From: a virus
IMG/VR virus record: IMGVR_UViG_3300030329_004321
Coordinates: 648-28,875 of that record
Length of the DNA: 28,228 nucleotides
Direction: 5' to 3' (one strand)
Positions 17,577 through 23,120 of this stretch are shown here, one piece after another. The translations under genes and the position numbers were made by a program. Each line of letters opens with the position of its first letter. Within the stretch, counting starts at the first letter, position 1. Under the pieces are notes generated by a model that saw nothing but the letters and a program-made list of their open reading frames with translations, searched no databases and was not told the DNA's origin.

Positions 17577-17577
17577 C
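17563..17577 (-). promoter_or_regulatory. SOS-box-like GTTC-N7-GTTC site at the late promoter
   Basis: The minus strand reads GTTC GCTAATT GTTC (17577 to 17563). It has the direct-repeat spacing of alphaproteobacterial SOS boxes and lies just upstream of the candidate -35 hexamer of the late promoter. A near-identical copy lies at 16170-16184. Occupancy by host LexA or by the phage LexA-like protein would tie virion gene expression to the SOS response or to the phage's own switch. The binding protein is inferred. Confidence 0.6.
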
Positions 17578-17578
17578 A

Positions 17579-18088
17579 TTACATATCAAAATGTTTTACT
17601 AAATAATCTAATCCTTCTCTAAATTTATCAATTTCTTTACCCGCAGCTTTATTTTCAATTATAACTTTCCAGACAATAGTCCAACAATTTTTCATAGCTT
17701 TCAAACAAAGATGTAAATCGCTTTTAGCGTCTAACGTATCGCTTAAAAAGTCGTCATTTGAACCAATAACAACTTCCGATAACTTTGTTGTAATTCGTTG
17801 ATTCATTCCCGAACGGTGAGCTAATTTTTCAAATCTTTCACCCGCCCAAAACATTCTTGAATTAATATCCCTGTCTTGCGGATATAATAAATTGCGCAAA
17901 TAGTAATTTTCTAGCAAAGATTTAATTGTTTTTTCTAAATGACGTTCATTTCCGTAAAAAGCTAACCGAAAAGCAGTTCCGTCTACTTTACGAACCAAAG
18001 TATTATCTTCTTCGTTCCTAATTAACTCTTGTGAACCCAAATCTATTGAAAATTTATTCTTTTTGTTCTTTTTTTTGTTTTTTTTCAA
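17579..18088 (-). CDS. Putative late-gene regulator (DUF6456-like, 169 aa)
   Basis: Last gene of the leftward early operon, ending just two bases before the late promoter box. The N-terminus is a Lys/Asn tail encoded by two runs of eight A. From about residue 55 the order of segments, NLLYPQDRDINSRMFWAGERFEKLAHRSG, then a charged helix, LHLCLKAMKNCWTIVWKVIIENKAAGKEID and a final FREGLDYLVKHF helix, resembles the layout of DUF6456-type domains seen in alphaproteobacterial and phage regulators; this resemblance is from memory and moderate. Position next to its presumed target matches lambda Q. Start is TTG overlapping the previous stop (TTGA); no downstream ATG leaves the domain intact. Confidence 0.55.
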   Translation of the reverse strand: MKKNKKKNKKNKFSIDLGSQELIRNEEDNTLVRKVDGTAFRLAFYGNERHLEKTIKSLLENYYLRNLLYPQDRDINSRMFWAGERFEKLAHRSGMNQRITTKLSEVVIGSNDDFLSDTLDAKSDLHLCLKAMKNCWTIVWKVIIENKAAGKEIDKFREGLDYLVKHFDM

Positions 18089-18891
18089 AGTTTTATACCC
18101 AGTTCTTCGGCTCTTTCTTTCGTTAAATCTCCTTTTCTTACAGCTTCCCTTACATCTCCTTCGTGTTGCTTGGCAAAAACCTTAACAAAATTAGTAATTT
18201 TCCCATTAAACATTTGTAATCTTGTTTTATAGACATTATCTGAATAACTAATAATTTCTTCCTTTTTATCCGTTGAAAGATCCTCTTCCCAACGGTAATC
18301 TTTTAACCATTTGCTTAAATGCGCCATATATTTTTTTTCTTCTTGTTGAGAACAATACAAATTATATTTTTCAACAATTATTTCGGGTTTAATATCGGTA
18401 GCGTGGATAATATATTTTTTATAAGCTTCAGCCCTACTACCCCTTTTGTATTTAATCTTTTCCCATATATCATTAATAAATAGAGATTCAGAATCAGAGT
18501 CAGATGCTTTGCTAGACTTTAGCTTCGCTTTCGCTAGACCTCCTTTACTGCCATTTGCTGATTTAACTTTAATTTTGTGTACCTTTTCTAGCCGGTCTAC
18601 AAACTGTCTGTTTTGGTGGTATTTGCCGTCGTCCCTTAAAGTAAACTTATCGTTTAAAACAAACGTCAAATCTTGCTTTAATTCTTCCATTTTTTCAAGA
18701 TCAGGAGCGTATAAGTTAGCAATTCGGCACAATTGGTCAAAATTATTGGGTAATCCCCGTCCGTTTAGCGTTCCGGCGTGGCAAAACAAATCTATATAAA
18801 TTCCCTTTTGTTGATGGCTGAAATGTGCCGTTCCGTTTAAAAAATCGCTATAATAAAAATCAACGTAAGGTAATTTTATATCTTCAACCAT
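18085..18891 (-). CDS. DUF1376-type phage replication protein (268 aa)
   Basis: The N-terminal 110 residues match the DUF1376 pattern: YVDFYYSDFLNGTAHFSHQQKGIYIDLFCHAGTL, LPNNFDQLCRIANL, then FTLRDDGKYHQNRQFVDRLEK and a SANGSKGGLAKAK turn. Such proteins are found in phage replication modules and are thought to act at origin initiation or helicase loading. The C-terminal part, with KYMAHLSKWLKDYRWEED, is the typical end of phage replication initiators. No helicase or primase motif. I choose the ATG at 18891, seven bases after AAGGAG, over the TTG at 18897. It overlaps the LexA-like gene by eight bases. With no phage DNA polymerase in the window, it presumably recruits host replication machinery. 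Confidence 0.75.
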   Translation of the reverse strand: MVEDIKLPYVDFYYSDFLNGTAHFSHQQKGIYIDLFCHAGTLNGRGLPNNFDQLCRIANLYAPDLEKMEELKQDLTFVLNDKFTLRDDGKYHQNRQFVDRLEKVHKIKVKSANGSKGGLAKAKLKSSKASDSDSESLFINDIWEKIKYKRGSRAEAYKKYIIHATDIKPEIIVEKYNLYCSQQEEKKYMAHLSKWLKDYRWEEDLSTDKKEEIISYSDNVYKTRLQMFNGKITNFVKVFAKQHEGDVREAVRKGDLTKERAEELGIKL

Positions 18892-19153
18892 CGGCAATCT
18901 CCTTAATAATTTTAATGGATCTATGTTTTCCTTCTTCTAGGTAAATAAAGCTTTTTTTAGAAAGATTATAAAGATAGCGGTCTACGTTAGACGTAGAACC
19001 TAAACCAACACCCTTCATTATTTCCCGAAAACTAGGGGAAATAGAATATTCTTTTTGAAAATTTTTGATAAATTTAAGAATTTCCTTTTCTTTTGGCGTT
19101 AAATTACTATCAATTTCTTTTTCAATTCCACAAATGTTGCAAATAATTTTCAT
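18884..19153 (-). CDS. Stand-alone LexA-type winged-helix DNA-binding protein (89 aa)
   Basis: Residues 18-82 follow the LexA N-terminal domain: LTPKEKEILKFIKNF, a SISPSFREIMKGVGLGSTSNVDRYLYNL helix-turn-helix and a wing YLEEGKHRSIKI. The PSF turn before the recognition segment is also seen in alphaproteobacterial LexA. The S24 peptidase domain of LexA is absent, so the protein cannot self-cleave. The N-terminus has a CxxC pair (Cys5, Cys8) that LexA lacks and that might bind a metal. It is the first gene of the leftward operon, facing the repressor gene. A GTTC repeat lies just before its start codon. Probably a transcription regulator that competes with or copies host LexA. Confidence 0.75.
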   Translation of the reverse strand: MKIICNICGIEKEIDSNLTPKEKEILKFIKNFQKEYSISPSFREIMKGVGLGSTSNVDRYLYNLSKKSFIYLEEGKHRSIKIIKEIADG

Positions 19154-19161
19154 TTTTTTTT

Positions 19162-19175
19162 GTTCTAATTTGTTC
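19162..19175 (+). promoter_or_regulatory. GTTC-N6-GTTC direct repeat before the LexA-like gene
   Basis: The plus strand reads GTTC TAATTT GTTC, part of a longer repeat TTGTTCTA spaced ten bases. It lies 9-22 bases upstream of the LexA-like gene's ATG. Spacing is one base shorter than the SOS-box form, so binding by LexA-type proteins is less certain. Likely place for autoregulation. Confidence 0.4.
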
Positions 19176-19189
19176 TATTCTTTAACAAA

Positions 19190-19205
19190 GTTAATTATAA
19201 TTGAC
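19190..19205. promoter_or_regulatory. Repressor operator, copy 1
   Basis: GTTAAT TATA ATTGAC, a near-perfect inverted repeat of 6-bp arms, matching the copy at 19931-19946 at 14 of 16 positions. It covers the -35 of the repressor promoter and contains a TATAAT on the minus strand (19199-19194) that could serve the leftward operon, although no good -35 partner was found. Binding by the repressor between the two copies is inferred. Confidence 0.65.
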
Positions 19206-19228
19206 AAAGTAAATATTTTCTTTTAAAT
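19201..19228 (+). promoter_or_regulatory. Repressor promoter
   Basis: Consensus -35 TTGACA (19201-19206), 16 bases, then TTAAAT (19223-19228). The same arrangement, including TTCTTTTAAAT at the -10, recurs at 19942-19969. The -35 overlaps operator copy 1, which points to negative autoregulation of the repressor. Confidence 0.65.
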
Positions 19229-19259
19229 GCTTTAAATTGCTTATTTGTAAAAAAACAAT

Positions 19260-19919
19260 ATGATAAAAGAAAATTTAAAAATTATGGCTAAAGCTAAAAA
19301 GATTATAAGTAAAAATCCTTTAGGTTCATTGGCTATTGATTTAGGTTTTAGCGCTAGGGAAATATCTAGGCAATCAAAAATTCTTGGAAATTATATCAAT
19401 CATTCAAGCGTAAACGACCATTTAAACGGGGCAAAAGTTGATATTGAAACCTTAAAAACATACCATAAAATATTTATTACTGAGGAAGAAAATCTCCCTT
19501 TTTCTAGGTTATTTAATAGCGAAATCCCTACTTATGAAATAGCCGGAAATATTGATAGAATTACAAATATATTAGAACGCCCTAATTATATTGAATCTCC
19601 TTCTCAAAGTGTCGTATTAATTAACGATAGTGTTAAACAAAAAAATTCTAAAGCTATTTGTGTTTATGATTCAACTAAACCTAATTTTGAAAACTATATT
19701 ATTTTTTTTGATACTAAAAACGATCTTAATTATACAGGCGTTTGTTTAATAATACATAGCGACAATGTAGGAAAAGTCGTAAGAATTGATCCTTTTGGTA
19801 AAAATGGCTTATCTTATTATAACTACTTTGATTTAACACCAGTTACCGCCAAAAATATAAAAAAAGTATATCCTATAAATTCTTTAAGATTTAGAAATTT
19901 TGAAATAATTAATAATTAA
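19260..19919 (+). CDS. CI-like lysogeny repressor with degenerate S24 domain (219 aa)
   Basis: Residues about 20-75 form a lambda-type helix-turn-helix (LGSLAIDLGFSAREISRQSK, then HSSVNDHLNGAKVDIETLKTYHKIF). From residue 89 the sequence follows the layout of S24 (LexA/CI) domains: a start IPTYEIAGNI, the box VYDSTKPNFENYIIFF aligned with the G-D-S-M-x-P box, and GKVVRID aligned with the V-K-R-L box. Ser138 could be the nucleophile, but the catalytic Lys position holds Val174, so self-cleavage is doubtful. It is flanked by two operator-promoter cassettes. The ATG has no clear ribosome site, consistent with weak translation. Repressor role likely; loss of cleavage is inference. Confidence 0.7.
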   Translation: MIKENLKIMAKAKKIISKNPLGSLAIDLGFSAREISRQSKILGNYINHSSVNDHLNGAKVDIETLKTYHKIFITEEENLPFSRLFNSEIPTYEIAGNIDRITNILERPNYIESPSQSVVLINDSVKQKNSKAICVYDSTKPNFENYIIFFDTKNDLNYTGVCLIIHSDNVGKVVRIDPFGKNGLSYYNYFDLTPVTAKNIKKVYPINSLRFRNFEIINN

Positions 19920-19930
19920 ATACTTTCATT

Positions 19931-19946
19931 GTCAATTATCATTGAC
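19931..19946. promoter_or_regulatory. Repressor operator, copy 2
   Basis: GTCAAT TATC ATTGAC, a perfect inverted repeat with 6-bp arms and a 4-base spacer. It begins 12 bases after the repressor stop codon and overlaps the -35 of the rightward early promoter. Same sequence as copy 1 apart from two bases. Confidence 0.7.
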
Positions 19947-19969
19947 ATCGTAAGAAACTTCTTTTAAAT
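19942..19969 (+). promoter_or_regulatory. Rightward early promoter
   Basis: TTGACA (19942-19947), 16-bp spacing, TTAAAT (19964-19969), matching the repressor promoter in hexamers, spacing and flanking bases. Predicted start near 19976, exactly where the first leader hairpin begins. It should drive the operon of nuclease, SSB-like, excisionase and integrase genes. Confidence 0.65.
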
Positions 19970-19975
19970 ACCTAA

Positions 19976-20131
19976 ATATGCAAGAAAGAGCCCTTTTTTG
20001 CATATAGTCGCCGAACGGGAGGGGTGGAATTAGCTGCCCCTTCTACTTAATCGGAGTCTATTAGTTGAAAAATAATTCGACATCTTCATTAGGGGAAGTT
20101 GTGAGACATAGCTTCCCCTTAAAAAAAGGGG
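19976..20131 (+). ncRNA. Structured leader of the rightward early transcript
   Basis: About 160 untranslated bases with three hairpins: ATATGCAA/TTGCATAT (19976-20005); a G-rich stem GGAGGGG with CCCCTTC, extendable to ten pairs (20018-20043); and a 12-bp stem with a 5-base loop (20091-20119) containing AGGGGAAG/CTTCCCCT. The 3' arm of the last, CCCCTT (20115-20120), can instead pair with AAGGGG (20126-20131) and hide the ribosome site of the next gene. No T run follows any stem, so these are not simple terminators. Regulatory RNA role is inferred. Confidence 0.5.
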
Positions 20132-20136
20132 GCAAA

Positions 20137-20391
20137 ATGAAAGAGAACGTTTTGAAAAAAGATAATATTATTAACTTACCCACAAAATCTAAACCAAGAA
20201 TTATTTGTAGTAAAGAAGATTGGAAACGAATGGATCGGGAAGAAGCCGTAAAAAAACAATGTGAAAAAACTTTTAACGATTATTTTATACGGATTCTTGG
20301 AAGAATTACACCTAGACCTAAACACGAAAGACCAAAGACTTCTTCTTTAACAAGAAAAATATATAATTTAGTAACTTTAGAAAATGAATAA
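20137..20391 (+). CDS. Hypothetical first gene of the rightward operon (84 aa)
   Basis: Start chosen at the ATG at 20137, behind GGGGG at 20128-20132. An in-frame TTG at 20065 would add 24 residues but has no ribosome site and runs through the leader hairpin. The product is basic, with IICSKEDWKRMDREEAVKKQCEKTFNDYFIRILGRITPRPKHERPK. No family recognised. As the first gene after the operator-controlled promoter, with a ribosome site that can be sequestered, it may be a regulator or host-takeover protein. Confidence 0.6.
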   Translation: MKENVLKKDNIINLPTKSKPRIICSKEDWKRMDREEAVKKQCEKTFNDYFIRILGRITPRPKHERPKTSSLTRKIYNLVTLENE

Positions 20392-20443
20392 AAAATTTTA
20401 CAGTTTGTTTATTTGTTTAATTAACCTCCTAAACTCCTTGTAA

Positions 20444-20770
20444 ATGAAATTAACGAATAAACATAATTTACCGAGCAGTATAGTTTCTGCCATAACAAAT
20501 ATTTCCTCCAATTATTCGAGAGGCAAAGCTGATTGCTCGGTAACACAATTAATTGATAGTCCTAAAATAAAAATTTTAAGTGAAGAATATGACGACAAAT
20601 TAACGGAAGATGTAGCCGATAGAATTTGGTCGGTTTTAGGAACTTCAACACACGATTTAATTGAAAAAACAGATAACAAAGCGACTACTGAAAAAAGGTT
20701 ATACGCCGAATGCAATGGCTGGATAATATCCGGCGCGTTAGACCGAATTGTAGTCCTAGATGACAAATGA
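20444..20770 (+). CDS. PD-(D/E)XK exonuclease, N-terminal fragment (split gene, part A)
   Basis: The first 108 residues of a RecB/Cas4-like phage nuclease: opening MKLTNKHNLPSSIVSAI, a SVTQLIDSPKIKIL motif, VADRIWSVLGTSTHDLIEK with the conserved His70 and Glu74, and WIISGALDRI with the metal-binding Asp100. It stops four codons after VVLD. The next expected motif, (D/E)-X-K, is absent here but present at the start of the ORF at 21656, with a methyltransferase gene between. Part A and part B are in the same reading frame. It cannot be active alone because its catalytic Lys is on the other fragment. No ribosome site precedes the ATG, but this start fits the family. Confidence 0.8.
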   Translation: MKLTNKHNLPSSIVSAITNISSNYSRGKADCSVTQLIDSPKIKILSEEYDDKLTEDVADRIWSVLGTSTHDLIEKTDNKATTEKRLYAECNGWIISGALDRIVVLDDK

Positions 20771-21668
20771 AAATGAAGATAAAGATTTATTCGGCAACGT
20801 TATTGAAAAGAAAAAAATCTTGCGCGAAAAATTTATAGAACCCCCTTTTACAATATTAGATTCCAAACAAGGTAATTGGCAACGCCGAAAAAGAACTTGG
20901 AAAGAATTAGGTATTCAAAGTGAAATAGGACGGGAAAGCACAACAAAAGGAAATAATTCTTTTGCTTCAAAACACGGTTTAGAACATCAAGCCGAAAGTA
21001 CACAAAAGATTATGGATATAGGGACGATAAGTATTTTTGATCCGGCTCTTTGTGAAGTTTTATACACTTGGTTTTGTAAAAAAGGCGGTAAAATATTAGA
21101 TCCATTTGCTGGTGGTTCCGTAAGAGGAATAGTAGCGGAATATTTAGGTTTTAAATATACCGGTATAGATATTCGTAAAGAACAAATAGATAGTAACGTC
21201 GAACAAGGAATAGAAATATTAGAAGAAAACCAACAACCAAAATGGATTGTTGGCGACGCGAATAAAGTATTAAATTCTATTGAAGAAGAATTTGATTTTG
21301 TATTTTCTTGTCCTCCTTACGGTGATTTAGAAATTTATTCTGATTTAGAAGGAGATATTTCTAATATGGAATATCAAGATTTTTTAAAATTTTATACCGA
21401 AATTATAGATAAAAGTTGCAAGTTGTTAAAACAAAATTCTTACGCTTGTTTCGTTATAGGGGATTTTCGGGATAAAAAAGGAAACTATCGCGGGTTTGTT
21501 GCCGATACTATTAAAGCTTTTCAAAGTTGCGGAATGCCTTTTTATAACGACGCCGTTTATTTACAGCCAACTGGCTCGGCAAGTATGAGAGCTAACGGAC
21601 AAATGAGAAATCAAAAGTTAGTAAAGATTCATCAAAACATATTGGTATTTAAAAAATGCCTGAATTGA
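20760..21668 (+). CDS. DNA methyltransferase inserted inside the exonuclease gene (302 aa)
   Basis: An S-adenosylmethionine-dependent amino methyltransferase acting on adenine N6 or cytosine N4. Motif I is DPFAGGS (residues 114-120), where AdoMet binds, followed by an acidic GIDI end; motif IV is SCPPYGD (183-189), the catalytic loop. A phage-type N-terminal extension (RKRTWKELGIQ) precedes. No partner restriction enzyme is nearby, so protection or regulation is more likely than restriction-modification. The ATG lies in the last codons of nuclease part A (11-base overlap) and its stop is 13 bases inside part B. It therefore interrupts the nuclease gene without leaving spare sequence. Target sequence unknown. 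Confidence 0.85.
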   Translation: MTNENEDKDLFGNVIEKKKILREKFIEPPFTILDSKQGNWQRRKRTWKELGIQSEIGRESTTKGNNSFASKHGLEHQAESTQKIMDIGTISIFDPALCEVLYTWFCKKGGKILDPFAGGSVRGIVAEYLGFKYTGIDIRKEQIDSNVEQGIEILEENQQPKWIVGDANKVLNSIEEEFDFVFSCPPYGDLEIYSDLEGDISNMEYQDFLKFYTEIIDKSCKLLKQNSYACFVIGDFRDKKGNYRGFVADTIKAFQSCGMPFYNDAVYLQPTGSASMRANGQMRNQKLVKIHQNILVFKKCLN

Positions 21669-22288
21669 CATTAGCGGAATTAGAAAGAAGTATGAAAAAT
21701 ATAAAAATACAAGATTACAAAGTTACAAGTGTCTGGTCTGTTATTCCGACTAAAGATAATCCTAACGGTTATAAAGAAGATTGGGAATATCAATTAAATT
21801 CATACGCTTGGTTAGGTAGAAAAAATGGTTATCGCGCTAAAAAACTTCAAATTATTGCTATACTTCGTGACCATCAAAAATCAAAAGGTTTTCAATCCTA
21901 CAAAGAAAAAGGAAACTACCCTTATCTTCCAATAAAGGTAATTGATATTCCTTTATGGACGGACGAAGAACAAGATAAATATGTTTTAGATAGAGTAGAA
22001 ACTCATCAAGAAGCAGATATGCTTTTTCATACGTTAGATAGGCAAATTGATTGTACCGATAAAGAACGGTGGAAAAAACAAGATGAATACGCCGTTAAAG
22101 TACCTAATCTAAAAAAAGCAAAAAAACTATTTACCAATTTAGAAGAAGCAGAATTATTTAAAGCTACTGTTCCCAAGTCGTTCGTAGAATTTCGAAAAGG
22201 GAATAGTAATAGATGCGCACAATATTGTTCGGTGGTTAATTTTTGTAAACAAGCAAAAGGAGAAGGTTATGGAAAAAAGACAACCTGA
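21656..22288 (+). CDS. PD-(D/E)XK exonuclease, C-terminal fragment (split gene, part B)
   Basis: Begins 17-20 residues before IQDYKVTSVWSVI, where Asp20-Tyr-Lys22 is the (D/E)XK catalytic box. Then come EDWEYQLNSYAWLG with the helper Gln46, KLQIIAILRDHQKSK, a long segment with YAVKVPNLKKAKKLF, and a Cys cluster RCAQYCSVVNFCKQ (Cys187, 191, 197) like the iron-sulphur clamp at the C-terminus of Cas4/AddB nucleases. A fourth ligand might be Cys31 of part A. Residues before about 15 are probably new sequence added after the split; an in-frame ATG at 21692 is a possible alternative start. The protein likely needs part A to be active. Role: recombination exonuclease working with the SSB-like protein encoded next. 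Confidence 0.8.
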   Translation: MPELTLAELERSMKNIKIQDYKVTSVWSVIPTKDNPNGYKEDWEYQLNSYAWLGRKNGYRAKKLQIIAILRDHQKSKGFQSYKEKGNYPYLPIKVIDIPLWTDEEQDKYVLDRVETHQEADMLFHTLDRQIDCTDKERWKKQDEYAVKVPNLKKAKKLFTNLEEAELFKATVPKSFVEFRKGNSNRCAQYCSVVNFCKQAKGEGYGKKTT

Positions 22289-22778
22289 TTTTGATTTAGT
22301 CTACGAACAGCGTTTTAAAGGTAATAGTACCGATAGAAAAATAGGCGCTGGGTGGAAAAACGAAGATGGAATTTATATACAATTTGAATTTGGCGGAAGC
22401 GTTAAATTAAAAAAACGAGAAGCTAATAGCCAAAATACAACGGCTAACGGTTATCAGCAAACAAAAGAAAGATTTACCGCGTCGAACGTAGAAGTTAGCG
22501 ACGATAGAGGCGAAGGCGAAGTTGTAAGAATTAACGATTACAGCAAAGACGGTAAACCAAACTTTATGATTATTACAAAAATAGACGGCGAAGATAAAAC
22601 GTTATACGCTAACGAACCTTGCAATTTACAAGCCGGAGATCAAATAAGTTTTGTCTATAAGAAAAAGGATCAAGTAAGCGGTAAAGGAAATAAGTTTTCT
22701 AGCGTTAAATTTGTAAAACAAGTTTCCCCAGTAAATCAAGAAGTTTCAAATGAAGAAGATGCGGATATTCCTTTTTAA
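22269..22778 (+). CDS. SSB-like single-strand DNA-binding protein (169 aa)
   Basis: The final EEDADIPF is the acidic tip by which SSB proteins recruit partner enzymes. Upstream are a beta-rich segment with KIGAGWKNEDGIYIQFEFGGSVKL, an SSB-like QTKERFTASNVEVSDDRGEGEVV stretch and a second beta-rich segment. It lacks the classic Escherichia SSB layout, so it is a diverged phage form or a functional analogue. AAGGAGAAGG precedes the ATG, which overlaps nuclease part B by 20 bases. Pairing an exonuclease with a single-strand binder is typical of phage recombination modules. Confidence 0.65.
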   Translation: MEKRQPDFDLVYEQRFKGNSTDRKIGAGWKNEDGIYIQFEFGGSVKLKKREANSQNTTANGYQQTKERFTASNVEVSDDRGEGEVVRINDYSKDGKPNFMIITKIDGEDKTLYANEPCNLQAGDQISFVYKKKDQVSGKGNKFSSVKFVKQVSPVNQEVSNEEDADIPF

Positions 22779-22783
22779 TATGA

Positions 22784-23017
22784 ATGGAAGCAGAAAAAAA
22801 AGCAGAAAGAATTATTATGGAAATTTTAACACAACGATACATTGGAATTTGCCAAGAAAATAATATGCGTTTTCCAGATTATAGAGATAATTGTAAAGAA
22901 GAATCTATTAAGCAAGTAGTAGAAGATAGAAAAAAACAAATTAAAACGGTTTATAAAAAACAAAAGCAATTATCAAAAAACGTAAAAATACATAAACCCA
23001 AACTTTCTTTTGATTAA
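22784..23017 (+). CDS. Small basic helical protein (77 aa)
   Basis: A Lys-rich helical protein (AEKKAERIIMEILTQRYIGICQENNMRF then KKQIKTVYKKQKQLSKNVKIHKPK). The second half may be a nucleic-acid-binding tail. No family recognised. It follows the SSB-like gene by five bases and ends one base before the small membrane ORF. Confidence 0.55.
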   Translation: MEAEKKAERIIMEILTQRYIGICQENNMRFPDYRDNCKEESIKQVVEDRKKQIKTVYKKQKQLSKNVKIHKPKLSFD

Positions 23018-23018
23018 T

Positions 23019-23120
23019 ATGATTACGAATATTTTACTTGTACTTAATTTATTAGTTTTAATTTTTATAGCTTTTCAACTTTTTGTTATTGGCGATAAAT
23101 TATTCGGTGATAAAAAATGA
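23019..23120 (+). CDS. Single-span membrane peptide (33 aa)
   Basis: A short ORF of 33 residues: MITN, then a hydrophobic stretch of about 19 residues (ILLVLNLLVLIFIAFQLFV), then IGDKLFGDKK. A single membrane helix with a positive C-terminal tail is the clear prediction. The ATG lies one base after the previous stop, and the TGA overlaps the HNH gene's ATG (ATGA), so it fits exactly between two genes. It could be a holin-like, superinfection-exclusion or membrane-anchor peptide. Confidence 0.6.
   Translation: MITNILLVLNLLVLIFIAFQLFVIGDKLFGDKK

Noticed and set aside
20065-20136. N-terminal extension of the 84-residue gene from TTG 20065
   Set aside because: No ribosome site, and the coding would run through the 12-bp leader hairpin; ATG 20137 has GGGGG just upstream. 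It is kept only as a possible regulatory upstream reading.
20760-21690. Group I intron or intein as explanation of the split nuclease
   Set aside because: The methyltransferase ORF itself fills the interruption, overlapping both nuclease fragments by 11-13 bases. This leaves no room for intron RNA, and it shows no intein splicing motifs.
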